Shown here: positions 12,301 to 22,894 of the stretch, one piece after another
Numbering within the stretch: position 1 is the first letter of the stretch
How the letters are laid out: each line of letters opens with the position of its first letter
Assembly (NCBI RefSeq): GCF_001680005.1
Contig: NC_033562.1
Span: 434,001 to 498,000 of the forward strand
Origin: Plasmodium coatneyi
Taxonomy: Eukaryota; Apicomplexa; Aconoidasida; Haemosporida; Plasmodiidae
DNA length: 64,000 nucleotides
Direction: 5' to 3'
The notes under the pieces: generated by a model
What the model was told of the DNA's origin: nothing
Seen by the model: the letters and a program-made list of their open reading frames with translations, nothing else
Databases searched by the model: none
Program-made: the position numbers and the translations under genes

Positions 12301-14120
12301 TGTTCGCACCGTTAAGGGATGCGGTGATCCAGAAGGGGGGACTTTTCTTCCGTGAGGACGACGTGCTGATGGACTGCGTGATGATTATGCACGAGTGTTG
12401 CCAGGACGGGGGGAAGCATCCAACGTGCCAACCAGTGTGCATGCCGACATGCATACCAACAGACGTACGAACAGACGACCTGGTAGAAGATTACCCGTCC
12501 ACGCAGGAAGAGGCGAAACTGGACAATAGAATGTTCAGCAAGAACAAGCTCACCCGGAAAAATCAGTGTATAGCGTTATTCAAGGCAGACAAGGAAAATG
12601 CTCACACAATTTGGCCATCCGATAAAAGAATAACAGTAAAGAGAATCCCTGTGAGCCTTTTTATTCACTCCATTTCTTTCATTAACAATTACGTGAAGGA
12701 TTTAGTTATTTACCTGGGTGAGTACCACCTAATGCATGAGGATATTTTGTACACCCTGGAATATTTTTACTTAAAGTACCTCATCCTGTTGAATTCGCTG
12801 GAGAAGGAATGGAATGAATCCACGCATGGGGAGGGTGGAGAAAATTACATGCGCATGAAACAACAGCTGTTCACACAGGTGGAGGAAATTATCCCCCCTT
12901 GCTTCAGCCACCTGGGAGAAGTGAAGGACAATGCAAGCAAACCTTACTACCGTTGGCAGAAGCCAATATGCAACACGAACGAGGATGTACCAGAGTATTG
13001 CAGGAACGTGGATTTTCAGAAAAGAGCGGACATGACTAACAGGGCTGACATGAATAACAGGACAGACAAAATGGAACAAACGGACAATGAAAGCCCACAC
13101 AGCTTGGAACAAATGGACTGTGAAAATTTACACCCCTTGGACAAATCTAAATTCTACCGCATCGCCTGCAAAAATACCACCTCCTTCATTTTCAACACCA
13201 TCTTCTGTATTATGGTGAAATATATAAGGTACGATTCGAGTAAGGTGATTATGGAAAAAGACGACTGGTGGTTTTTTTCAAAAACTAAGTTCCTAAAGGT
13301 CATGATTTACACCCTCACTTGTTACGTAAATAGTTTGTGCTTAAAAAAATGGGATTACTTTGATTTCATCTCGCAAAATTACCTCCCTCATCTTCACATT
13401 CTGCCCGACTGGAAAAACATTAACTTTGGTGTCCAAGAACGAAACGTGCAATCGTGCCTTACATGCATGTCAGAAATTGTAGAACATTTGTACAACTATA
13501 TATTTTATTGCCTACCGCTGATGCGTGTGCTAAAGATCAATGAAAATGAGTTAACAAGCCTGACGAGATTCCTTTCCATGTTTTTAATTCCCTTGCATTA
13601 TCACGTTTACTTTGGTCAGATTTTTAACTCTTATGGGAATTCATTTCAGCATGGGATGGAGCCATCCTCCATGCACATCGGTAACCACACAGATGAGAAG
13701 AATAACAATTCCTGGAGAAATAACAACGATGGGGATGCTCTCCAAAAAGAGGATCTGCAAACAATGAACAAGCTAATTTTGTACTATGAAATAATTTTCA
13801 AGTCCTACCTTAAAGAAACGCTTATCATAGATCCTATGACCCTGTCCATTGAAAACTTAGTGATTAGACTTGACACCATGGCTCGTGTACTAATTGTCTT
13901 TGCCCTGCATAAAATTCCTTCCGCCAAGGTCATTACTGACCTGAGTAAAGTGTTGGATCGACTCATCTCCCAGTTCGACCAAGTCAGTCCCAAGCACCAC
14001 CATATGATCCTCAGCTCCTGCCAAAATTTAATTGATCACAAGAATCTCCTGAAGAAATTCAAAATGAGCAACATTAGAAAGTGCTCCCTCCTGAACAACT
14101 ACATTGCGTACCATCGTTAG
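9348..14120 (+). CDS. Conserved hypothetical protein, 1590 aa
   Basis: Uninterrupted 1590-codon ORF with no intron. I do not recognise the family. The N-terminus (MFLHTCRRIHDASRT) is basic and lacks acidic residues for about 25 positions, which would fit a mitochondrial presequence. Residues about 50-640 are low in complexity: Ala/Asn/Lys repeats (NAKNATSAKNA), an acidic block around 323-345, a lysine-rich repeat (KKYTKKKSKKY, near 398-430), and PEGAYPEGVCPE. From about residue 640 to the end the sequence is globular, helical and Cys/Leu-rich, broken by short inserts with repeats (PPLEESPPLEES; RADMTNRADMNN). This pattern, helical blocks with expandable inserts, is usual for Plasmodium-specific proteins. 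Helical-repeat organellar RNA proteins are one possibility, but I see no diagnostic RAP or PPR motif. Confidence 0.9.
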   Translation: MFLHTCRRIHDASRTLKSNKHKSEKFLRFFSKGIEEITQSDKNDLRAKLLSAEIQLLKKSKKHTFDVDVRELNRLIRREKFNKVGKITPKGNAARAINAKNATSAKNAISVEKGEIVERGKVGQSCETKNAGSMVEMESGTITAEWEQACIADCPHEEEYPHEQRTAKATLPEAAAAKNRDRGISVFEHQVDNTHAEVRNVNLSDEEMRILDEYIENLDIWKVYNVKENVQESGKEAEKDRAEVDATSGSKMNGRSSAYTKGFADARAENTSFGHAPDENVPCRGSSEDMNDLSFYLIAGNSSSLFTDQAHPEDATEEDVKNHEWEEEEEVVEEGVKEDKEENSLKMLGSDMVLRTRTDCDVMGKWSDLLHGDDVNNNNSSSSTPLLRASTRKPQGKKYSKKENKKYTKKKSKKYIKKKSKKYTKKKKSEVDKSEEKSSEKEQKPIVTSKRGRNSKNRAPEYVEKNNPQGIYPEGAYPEGVCPECTLLAMHKHWDDVLYEDMNKALRVAEKEMLDEGNLCRHRSYAQYCVLQGEKYSGNASPGVDNKGETFDEVSVLNMMLLLEEHLREGGCADLEETHSWGGEEVTEEVMKGEMVERRYNAETPKKAINVENRVNVECITQMNTTQCSVPEGVFILAFLLVENSLSVGMLNKFFPLFMSNFSSLHENQILLLLYLYGAEKNIYDHFTNMLKIFYLNKRVFVQSELNSLRKVNVSWMKSEASWMRLNKKEMLEKGHCKYYKMLKRDRIDLLFLKVCLKHGIKLDQELKTFYHEGDDITYRGTYYLKLFECFCHLTNRNDENLLIMALRKPPFSLKKIMIYKNEAYFRRALSMRYKPNCVSSFLELKTVLTCLNRIDSVFFFNCVRKCMENDYSVKNVTEKEKRVHVGINPFLLLCESDRVVESKKRPRKGAVQLDEQAKKKRINNLGHTTVVVNSGETPPLEESPPLEESLPYRTVDIYPIVTFYVIVNHMMRFLVLPIFRSPDLFAPLRDAVIQKGGLFFREDDVLMDCVMIMHECCQDGGKHPTCQPVCMPTCIPTDVRTDDLVEDYPSTQEEAKLDNRMFSKNKLTRKNQCIALFKADKENAHTIWPSDKRITVKRIPVSLFIHSISFINNYVKDLVIYLGEYHLMHEDILYTLEYFYLKYLILLNSLEKEWNESTHGEGGENYMRMKQQLFTQVEEIIPPCFSHLGEVKDNASKPYYRWQKPICNTNEDVPEYCRNVDFQKRADMTNRADMNNRTDKMEQTDNESPHSLEQMDCENLHPLDKSKFYRIACKNTTSFIFNTIFCIMVKYIRYDSSKVIMEKDDWWFFSKTKFLKVMIYTLTCYVNSLCLKKWDYFDFISQNYLPHLHILPDWKNINFGVQERNVQSCLTCMSEIVEHLYNYIFYCLPLMRVLKINENELTSLTRFLSMFLIPLHYHVYFGQIFNSYGNSFQHGMEPSSMHIGNHTDEKNNNSWRNNNDGDALQKEDLQTMNKLILYYEIIFKSYLKETLIIDPMTLSIENLVIRLDTMARVLIVFALHKIPSAKVITDLSKVLDRLISQFDQVSPKHHHMILSSCQNLIDHKNLLKKFKMSNIRKCSLLNNYIAYHR
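10537..10640 (+). repeat. Lys-rich coding repeat
   Basis: Imperfect 24-27 bp units (aagaagagcaagaagtac-like) encode repeats of KKYTKKKSKKY inside the 1590-residue protein. Likely length-variable between strains. Confidence 0.85.
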
Positions 14121-14987
14121 GTGCGCAGCCACATTGATCGGCGAACTGGAAGGAAAATATGCTTCCCTCGGGTGCAACACATGTTTTTTTTTTTTTTTTT
14201 TTTTTTTTTTCCACATCGTGTAGCACCTTCCCGCAAACCACACAACGTCACCAGGGTGACACTTCTACATGTCACTTGAATCTCCCTCAGCACGCCCTGC
14301 CCCTCTTCGAGGCTGAAGAGCTAAGCGGTGCGGCGTTGGAGAACTCCCAAAACTGAGAACGAACAACTTGCACACACTTTTAAACGAATATATAACGGAA
14401 CCAACTCGCTTTACCCGGCGATGGCGTCACTTCAAAAAAAAGAAAAGAACAACACCCCCATTTCTGTATATCATTCAGCAGTGAAAACGATTTGCATGTT
14501 TGACGTCACGTCAATGCACTAGGTGGTACTTGTTTGCGCTGTTTTGTATTCATTCTGCTTCATACGCGTGAACGACCGTTACTAGTAATCCCGCATGTGA
14601 GTAAAAAGTCATACCGACAACATGCGCGAAATGGCGAATAATACATTCTCCTAATCTGGTTTCATCCCGTTGTGCCTGATATATTTATGTACATTTTTGC
14701 AAAAAGGCGGGGAAAATGTTAAAGTGAAAGTTTTTTCTTTTTTCCAAAATTAACCATTTTTTCCATTTGTTCCATTTTCGCCTGAACGGTTCATACAGCT
14801 AGCTATTTTTTTTTTTTTTTTTTTTTCCAATAACAATTTTAAAGCTAGCCAATGCATGTTTACTCCATCGAGACGGTTGAACAATTGTGGGAGTCTCCCG
14901 TGCGCTCCCTTTACGGCAGCAAATTGAAGTTGCTTCGAAAGAGGTTTTAATCATAGCGTGGCACCATACTCGGCCTTAATCATCGAC
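14121..14987. other. Intergenic
   Basis: Lies between two plus-strand genes. T runs at 14184-14210 and 14805-14826. No supported gene; short ORFs only. Confidence 0.6.
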
Positions 14988-15887
14988 ATGAAGGGTAAAA
15001 AGTCCAAAGGGGACAATAATGCTGTGTCTTCGAAGAAGAGTTGGAGGGGTATCCCAGCGGGGGAAATAACGCAGGTTGGTTGATCATTAAATGGGGGTAA
15101 AAGTGTGTCCTATATCGTGGGGGCAGCTCTCCCCCCATGGTGAAGACAACACGTTTGAGAGCTCAGCTGCAAGAAGCACACTGCTCACCCCGAGCGATAA
15201 CCCACCCGCTGTCATTACACCATTCCATGCTCTACAACGCTTATTCATTCACTTTTTTTTTCCGCCCCGTCACACTTGAAGGATGCCCAAAGTGACAGCG
15301 CAGACGATTTGATCATCGGGAACATGGCCGACTTAAATGAGAAGGACGGTGCGAAGAAGACCCTCCGAAAGGTCGTTCAGATGAAGAGGGATATCAGGTG
15401 AGTCGTCCCCCCACCCCGCGTTGGCGGTATTAGCGGCAAGTGTGGCTTCACTGTCTGCTTCACTCGTCATGCCGCACATCGATGCACACACCGCTTCGCA
15501 TGTCGCATTTTACCCCGCAGGAAGCTCAAGAAGGAAAAGGCTATCATAAGCAAAATGGATGCTGAGGACCAGGAAAAGGCGGAGCATATGCTGCAAGTGC
15601 AGAAGGCCCTGCGAAAATCCAAAGGGGAAAAAATTTACGTAAGGAGGGGAGCATATCGAACGGGATGCGCGACAAATGAAGCATCTTGTGCTGTTTTTTG
15701 TTTTGATTTTTTTCCTTGGGGTTATGCCCCTCCCCGGTGTGTGCTTCCCTGAACATGATGAGTTCACCCCCTCTGCAACATTACCCCCCTGTAGGATGAA
15801 AATAGCCTCAAGAAGCGAAATCAAAGGATTTTGAGGAAAAAAAATAAATCGCGCAAACGGTGGGCGGAGAAGCTAGCCAAAGGGTGA
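14988..15887 (+). CDS. Small basic nuclear/nucleolar-type protein (possible Rrp14/SURF6-like)
   Basis: Four short exons, 14988-15074, 15282-15397, 15521-15638 and 15795-15887, add up to 414 nt (137 residues) with all phases matching and GT-AG borders. The protein is highly charged: KGKKSKGD at the start, a central KRDIRKLKKEKAIISKM and AEHMLQVQKALRKSKGEK, and a C-terminal tail NQRILRKKNKSRKRWAEK. A coiled, Lys/Arg-rich helix ending in a Trp-containing 'K-K/R-W' motif is found at the C-terminus of the Rrp14/SURF6 60S ribosome-assembly family, so a nucleolar role is possible. The match is weak because the region is compositionally biased. The gene is too fragmented to appear as a single ORF. 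Confidence 0.75.
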
Positions 15888-15955
15888 AGGGAAAAGAGCC
15901 CCCTCTCTCCTGCCACAACTTCCACGCACACACCTGTAGAAAGTGGAAACAAATT

Positions 15956-16630
15956 TTATAGGCCAAAAGAGTGCAACATGTTATTGACATGGACAAAGTA
16001 CCCCACGTCGTTGGTTATCGGTTTGTACAAATGAGGAGGAAGGAATATCCTCCTCCTAGAGACGATCCCCAAAAATACAATAGTCCACCACAAAATATGA
16101 ACAAGGAACAAAACAAATCTCACGACGAAAGAATTGCACTCCGGCAAAATCATCACATCGATGGTCATTACGTATAATTGAAATAAATTGAAAATGTGGA
16201 CGACGCGAACAATGGTGGGGACGGTTTTGCACAGGATCCCAAGTAGGTTCAAAAATAAAGGGGAGTTTTTTGCCGCCTGTATTTGGTTCCCTTCTCCATC
16301 CAGAGCCATGGCGTAACATATACAAGTGGCTACAGAAATTATCCCAATAAGTAACCACAAGGATGAAAAGACATACACGTTGGACGACGCTGCACAGACT
16401 ATTTGGTCATGTATTCTTAAGGAGGAAGTTGTGTAGCCACATATAAATGTGATCGATCCAACTATGTAACAAAAGGACGTCCAAAAGTAGTAGGAAATGA
16501 CACTCAACTTGAGCACTTCGCTTGAAAAAGTGTAGCAACATCCTGGGGAGGTTGAGTTATACTTTGCTTTCTCTTCACGGGGGTCCTCTTCACTGCTCGT
16601 GCTGCCATCCAGGGAGTCTTCATTTTCCAT
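15956..16630 (-). CDS. Conserved membrane protein, four predicted TM helices
   Basis: Single exon, 224 residues, ATG at 16630. The N-terminal 30 residues are acidic and Ser-rich (DGSTSSEEDPREE), followed by a cysteine pair. Hydrophobic stretches near residues 42-66, 82-108, 137-162 and 167-190 suggest four membrane passes with a soluble C-terminal tail. No signal peptide. The family is not recognised; a tetraspan-like layout is all the sequence shows. It converges on the preceding small basic gene with only 68 bp between the stop codons, so the 3' UTRs probably overlap. Confidence 0.85.
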   Translation of the reverse strand: MENEDSLDGSTSSEEDPREEKAKYNSTSPGCCYTFSSEVLKLSVISYYFWTSFCYIVGSITFICGYTTSSLRIHDQIVCAASSNVYVFSSLWLLIGIISVATCICYAMALDGEGNQIQAAKNSPLFLNLLGILCKTVPTIVRVVHIFNLFQLYVMTIDVMILPECNSFVVRFVLFLVHILWWTIVFLGIVSRRRIFLPPHLYKPITNDVGYFVHVNNMLHSFGL

Positions 16631-17413
16631 TTAGAACAACGTAAGGGGGGAGGCTACACGTAAAATCGTGTCCTTTGGTTTTGGTTCCCTTTTTATATTT
16701 TGGGGAGGTTAAAAATGGCGAGTGGTTAAATACCCATTGGGAATGCATATATTCCAGCTGTGTGTATGTGTGTATATATATGTGTGTGTGTTTGCGGGGG
16801 TCAGCGCAGAGAGCGCAATTTTTGCCAAGCCTAGAATTACTATGTTCGCGAAGGATGACACGAAAATGACAAAAAAATTGTCAAGCAAATTAGCATAAAA
16901 TGTGACGTAAAATGGGACAAAAAAATGGTTCCCATTCTGGCGAAAGCGTTGCTTCCCCTTTGGGTTACGCAGGCCCGTCCATCCGCTCGCATACGCAGCG
17001 CCCCTCCCCCCCTTTTAATTAACCAAAGCGCTGATCGAGCAGTCCTAAAAATAGGCCATAGTGGAGCATTCACCAAAACAGAAATGGTACATTACTGTTT
17101 ACCCGCCGCAGTGATAACACAACTCAAGGAAATTAAAGCCAAAATGGGGGGAAAAAAAAGAGCAACAAATAAAGGCGAACAGAACAAGAGGCCTTGAGGA
17201 ACACCACATCCTAGTAACCGTGTTGTAATTGCGCTACCAAATTTCATGGGCCACATTAATCCAACAGTGGTCATCGCGATAGATATGGCGCTTGGGCTTT
17301 TCTGTCCCACCATTGCGTTTCATCAGCGCGATCACCAATCCTGCTCTTTTTTTTTTTTTTTTTTTGTAACCAACCTGCTCGAATCCACTTGTTTCTGTGC
17401 AATCGCCTTGAAC
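16631..17413. other. Intergenic
   Basis: Between the starts of the four-TM protein (minus) and the end of the 7-exon gene (minus). T run at 17347-17365. A 90-codon plus-strand ORF at 16925-17197 has no recognised motif and no clear context support. Confidence 0.6.
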
Positions 17414-18967
17414 TTATATGTTACTTTTTCGTATCGACTTCCGTAAGGCCTTTCTCTCCTTACGGGACAGATGTTTCGCGTAGGGCTTTCCCTTTACCTC
17501 TTCGACTTTAAACCTCGTGTTAATGTAGTCTGTGAAGGGGGGGGAAATTGGCTAAAGAGGTGGACCACCACAACACGGGAGCGTCTACACAGGTAGAACA
17601 ACGTTATGTATGTGGTGCACTTTCGCACTGTCCCCCTATTATTCTTCTTTGTTATTACTTGGGTGGCCAAACAAGTAGGGGAGGGTTACCTCCAAACGGT
17701 AGGTGTGCACTACCGACACTAAGCTTTGCACTTTCTCGGAAAGCCCCGGAGGTAACTGATCCGAATCCTGCAGCGGTAGGATTCCGATGAGGCTAGTCTT
17801 CGGTAATTTGGTAAAATCCAGTGTGTTCACATAACTTGGGGGGGAGGAAAGAATGAGGGGGGTGAGCAGGGGAAGGGAATGATCAGAATGGCTGTGGCTT
17901 CCGCATGATCTGCCACCCAGGGAGATGTCTATCCACGCCGTCAATACTTTCCCCCCTAGAGGAGTTCATTCTTTTTGCCCACTTACTGCTGTTCAATCAG
18001 AACGAAGTCAATTTTGTGCAAAGCGGCTATGAGGGGAACATGCTTATAAAATTGTTCATACCTGCCGGAGAGAAAAAAAAAAAAGAAAAGAGAAATGATA
18101 AGAACGAAGTAGTGTCTTTCACGCTGCTCCATGGTTACATATTGGTGGAGCTTCACATATGCAGTTGCAATTACACCCATCGGCAGATTTATCCATTTTG
18201 CTGGATAGCTAATGTTTGCAGAAAAAGAAAAAAATGCTTGACATTACTGTGTAGTCCGGATAATTATTACAGCCTGTAGTGAGTCACGTTCCAGGTGGTC
18301 TACAATTTGGTCGTGGTTGAATGTGAACGACTTGAGAGACTCATCTGTGTTAATAACCCTGGGAGGAAGTTCCAGCGATGAAAACAGGGTGAAAAAAAAA
18401 AAAAAAAAGATAACTGGAGCTATCCGGTGTGAGACGCATCCGTCACAAGCGCCACTACGCGGCATACACATTTCGAAGGCATCGATGCTTGTCCAGAAAA
18501 TTCTGCGACATCCTCTCGCCACCACAACAACCATGTGCATATGTGCATATGTTCATGTGCAAGGAATGGCCCACATTGGACGAGTTAATTCCTGAGAATT
18601 GTGCATTCTGATTGCCCTTCTGCAGTGCCACTTTTTTTTTTTTTTTTTTTTTTTACCCCAATAAGGATTTCAACAGCGAGGTACTCTTCTCTTCGTCTAG
18701 CGATTCCCTAACATGGAGAAAAAAAAAAAAAAAAAAAAAAAATAGCTAGATGGAATGTCTTCGTTTATTTGTTCTATATTATATACAGACGTCAAAAAAG
18801 AAGAAAAAGAAACTCTCTTCGCAAAGCATGCACCCAAGAAAAGGCATATGTACAGCAGACATATGCATTACAAAAATGTTTCACTTAGCTACAAAGGAGT
18901 AATACAATTCAATGTCGTAAGGAGACTCCATTACTCGCTTATTTTTTGATTGGCCCTTTTCTTCCAT
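17414..18967 (-). CDS. Seven-exon conserved hypothetical protein, 214 aa
   Basis: Rebuilt from splice sites on the minus strand: 18967-18885, 18707-18657, 18502-18470, 18358-18248, 18061-17987, 17834-17659 and 17529-17414. The pieces sum to 645 nt with every junction phase matched. The protein starts MEEKGQSKNKRVMESPYDIE, contains FWTSIDAFEMVINTDESLKS and YKHVPLIAALHKIDFVLIEQ, and ends with a basic tail KHLSRKERKALRKSIRKSN. It is a mixed alpha/beta, non-repetitive, soluble protein; I do not recognise the family. The third exon is only 33 nt. Most introns contain poly(T) or T-rich 3' ends. Donors are consensus-like except CCCAA|GTAATA at 17659, which was chosen because it is the only one that keeps phase. 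RNA-seq junctions would settle the model. Confidence 0.75.
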
Positions 18968-20268
18968 TTTGTTTTTCCGCTATATGTATTTATGCAATGA
19001 AAGGAACATGGGATTTATAAAAAAAATAAATAAAATAATTGAATGAAGGGAAAGAGAGGAATGGATTAACAAAAGGAGTAAGAACAAACGAGGCGCCGGG
19101 AAGATCCTTACACATACAATCGCACACGCAGCGTTACATATGCAGCGCCTTCGAATGGGGGCTACTATTACAGAAACAAAAAAAAATTAACGAAAAAGAA
19201 ACCAAAAAAACGGGTTAAGCATGGCACAGAAGTGGCATTGAAAAGGAACAGAGACGAAACAAAACCTAAATACACACAGTAACACCACAAGGTAGAACTG
19301 ATACACAGCGTGCTATGTCTATTCATCTGAGCGAATCATTGTAGTTGCCCGAGCTTTAGACTTTTCATTGATCTAGCAGTAATCTACTCAAATAAACCAA
19401 AACACGTATGTTCATACGCGCACGAAGTGATCATAGGCCTAGCGGCATATGATGAGTTACATATGCTTTGCTATGCATATGAATTACACTCTGCTTTTTT
19501 TTTTGTACTTTCCCTTTTAGTGACTTCAAGGTTTAGGCCACTAATGGATTTACGCCAAGCCTTCTCTGAATTTTTTTTTTTTTTTTTTTTTTTTTTTTGT
19601 GCCACTCATTACACTTTGTTGTTGCCCATTTTGGTTAACTCCGTATTGGTATTCGTATCTGTATCGTATACGTAACGTACCTTTTTTTTTTTTTTTTTTT
19701 TTTTTTCCTCAACTTTGCATGAGCTTTCGGTGGTGTTTCACTAATTAATGGGCCACTTGTGGCATTACTCTCTGGGGGAGGGGCGCTGGACTATCATCTG
19801 TTCTTCTGTGCAGCTAATCCCTTGACTCTTTCACTCTCCTTCAATTGCCTTTTTCCTGCATCTAAGTTCCCCTTAACCATATGAGAACAAGCTAGGATCG
19901 CATATTCGTTGGTTTATCCCCTCGTTCGTTCGTCCTACATATTTGTTCACTTTTTTTTTTTTTCCCCTACCATGAATCTGTGCCTTGGGAAAAAAAAAAA
20001 AAGAAGAACACACAAGGTATAGAAACTAACTCATGAATAGATGCAATAAGAGTTATCTTAAACATACAAGACGTTAGTGAGGGAGATTGCTTTCCGATTG
20101 GTTAGGGGGAAGGGCGGACAGGAAGGGCAGAAGTAATGGTAAGGGGGACAGTACCGAAACAGCGAAAAACTGGCACAGGGAGCACGTGACAGACGAGAGG
20201 GAAATTTAGACTATCCCACTCCCCAACCGTGCAGAAAGAAGAGGCAATTTCGCGAAGACGCAAAAAAA
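18968..20268. other. Intergenic, divergent promoters
   Basis: Separates two divergently transcribed genes. T runs at 19570-19598 and 19682-19706. No protein-like ORF. Both promoters must lie here. Confidence 0.6.
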
Positions 20269-22343
20269 ATGGTGAAGTACTGTAGACGGTTTTGCACCTC
20301 GGACGACTCGAAAATAACGTCCGCCCTGGAGTTAAACAAAATAAAGATTGAGGTAAGGATGCGGCACTGTCATGTCTGCACCACCTACGCACGTACTTCC
20401 CTAATGCAAAGTCACATCGATGTCCTACCCCCCCCCTGCAGGGATACATGCGAAACATAAAAATAGAAGACGTGAGAACAATCAGATGCATAGAAACGTT
20501 GGACTTAAATAACTACTATTTGCTCAACCTTTACCTTAAGGATTTGTATTTTATTTTTTTGCGATTCGTTACTCACCTGACAGATGAAGAGGAGCAGACG
20601 TTGCTGCATCGGGAGGGGGAGAGAAACGCCTTCCTCTTTAATACGGAGATAAGGAGCTACGATTCGTTTTTGGAACAGGTGAGGAGGCTCAGGAAGGGGT
20701 GCAAAGGTCTTGATCCAGTAAAAGAACCTAACAAGGGAGAAGCTACCCTGGTAGAAACGGGCGCCGCTCCTTCCGACCATCCCGATGCAGACTCTTACCT
20801 TGTTCCCAACCAACCGAAGAAGAACTCCCCCCGCTTCGATTACGCAAACGAACTCTTCTACCATCTCTACTCAGACGACGAAATTGCACTTCTAAATATA
20901 GACAAGGAAGTGAACGCCCGAGTGAAGAAGGAAAACCTTTTTGAAAAATGCACCCGAGTAAATAACAACATTATAATATACATGCTGTCCTACCTTTACT
21001 TCAACGACAAGCTGAAGCGCCTTCGGCTGGATTACAACTTCCATTTTATTCTGTTTAATAGGAGTGGAGGGGATGAGCGTGGTAGAAAGACTACCTCTTC
21101 GGGCGTGGTGGAGGTAGAAGGGGAGACAAGAAAGGATACCCCCACCGAACAGACTCGCCTCACCCAGGAACACCTCTTCCTGATTTACCTGTCCCACTTC
21201 AAGTTCTACATCGTGTCTTTTTTTTTGTACTCCTACGTGAAGTTCAAGGGGAGAAGAAATGCAACCGCACTTCGAAGTGCAACTGCGGTGATAGCTAGAG
21301 GGGCTGCTCGAAGTGCTCCCCCTCCGGATAAGGAACAGTTCCTGTATAACCACGAAGACAACTGGAAGAACGTCGCAAGTGTGTCTTCCTACATTTCCAA
21401 CTTTGTGAATAAGGTGTTGCATGACATAGATATCGCGCTGAAGACGAATCGATCTGCCTCTAACATAGATGCAGGGAGCGGAAAAACCGACACTGGCTCA
21501 TGTACTAGCGAAATGATTAACGAAATACTGAAGAACAAACTTTCGTTTAAGCAGGTGAGAGTGAGTCACCTTGACTTCTGCCTCTCTTGCATGGTCCTCC
21601 TAAACTTGTATGCCCCAGATGGGATTCAGTCTTGCCTTCACTACGGTGTCACCTACGCACACTTTTGTTGCACCTTCGAGAGGTATTCAGCGTCGCTTGC
21701 CCTATGGAGGGAACGTAAGGCCGCTCACAAAATGGGTATTATTAATTTGCATTTTTTTTACCCGCGTGCACATTACTTCAAGAATGAATAATCACTACAA
21801 CCGTTTCTGTTATATACTATCCCCCCTTTGCTTTTCTTTTTTCTCCTTCCAGTTCAAAGAGCCAACTACTTCTGCTTCTTCGAGGGGATAAAGCAACTTT
21901 CCTTTATCGAGCGATGCTGTCTCTTCCCCAACGTAAAACGAATTCGCCTGGACTACCTCTACAGTATTCTATTTTCAGCAAACAACCGGAACAAGTTTGC
22001 CCTAAATATCAGCTTCATAGACGAGTGCATAGCAATACATAATGAGGACAGAACTGCCTACATGTTGGAGTGCTTGGGCATGCACATGAAGGAAGGACGA
22101 GTTTGTTTTAACATGTCTACCAGGAGAGTGGAAGGAGGGAAGGCTGAGGATGCCCCTAGGTGTGCTATGCTAGACAACAAGCAAGACACTGTGGATCTCT
22201 TTTTGAAAACGTATCAAGACAGGATAGAGGATTACGTGTACCTCCTTTATGATGAAAAAAGCTTTAACCGGGAGAGGTGTTACCGCAAGTTCGACGTACC
22301 GTCCATGGTGTGCTTCGGGGAACACGACAGTGAAGTGGTCTAG
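20269..22343 (+). CDS. Conserved hypothetical protein, 615 aa, three exons
   Basis: Exons 20269-20352, 20442-21714 and 21853-22343 total 1848 nt with matched phases. Donors are GAG|GTAAGG and AAC|GTAAGG; acceptors end in CCTGCAG and CTTCCAG. The protein begins MVKYCRRFCTSDDSK and is helical, rich in Tyr, Leu and Phe (for example NNYYLLNLYLKDLYFIFLRF), with low-complexity inserts between helical blocks. The C-terminal exon contains NYFCFFEGIKQLSFIERC and RLDYLYSILFSANN. No signal peptide and no motif I can name. A helical scaffold is the only structural inference. Confidence 0.85.
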
Positions 22344-22609
22344 CGGCTAAGCGGTGCGGAATGTCACCTACTTTACCGACTTCTCTTAATAGTACAGTCG
22401 GTACACTGCTCCACCCCCCAATCCGTTAACTCTGCTCCTTCCGATCGTAAGAGACAACACTACCCATGCTGCTATGGGAAGTTGTGCCAGTTATGACGAA
22501 GAAAAAAAAATAAAAAAAAAAACGGCCACGAGGGGAAGCAGAAGGAGGGACACTTCCCTGACAGTACTTCAAAGAATGCACCACAAAGTGTAGTTTTTTT
22601 TTTTTTCTG

Positions 22610-22894
22610 TTAACAAACGGTATCTTCCCTTTTCTCCAGGTGGGACGAGGGGGAGGGAATTTTCGAAATTTTAGAAGTTGGTGAAAGTTGCGAAAATTCC
22701 CGCATGAAGTACCCCCCCTTGTTGCCCCTACTGTAGGTGTCTTCACTGCCACCTCTGACGTTGGTCCAATTAGGGGTGGATATCTCCGGGGGTGTCCTGG
22801 GCGCAGCCCGCATGTTGTCTCCGTAAAGCCACACGTAGTTCACCACGTACGGGTCGTTTATGCTGTTGTGAAAGAGGGCTTCCTTTTCTGCCAT
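22610..22894 (-). CDS. Candidate small protein, 94 aa
   Basis: An ATG-started minus-strand ORF with non-repetitive composition: MAEKEALFHNSINDPYVVNY at the start, then WLYGDNMRAAPRTPPEI and a Ser/Pro-rich end. It looks more like coding DNA than the neighbouring ORFs, but it may be only the first exon of a longer gene (GGGG|GTACTT inside it could be a donor). No family is recognised. It would converge on the 615-residue gene. Confidence 0.45.
   Translation of the reverse strand: MAEKEALFHNSINDPYVVNYVWLYGDNMRAAPRTPPEISTPNWTNVRGGSEDTYSRGNKGGYFMREFSQLSPTSKISKIPSPSSHLEKREDTVC

Noticed and set aside
18429..18611. Plus-strand ORF over exon 3 of the seven-exon gene
   Set aside because: The minus-strand exon set is phase-consistent and gives a better protein; the plus frame has no neighbours to splice to.
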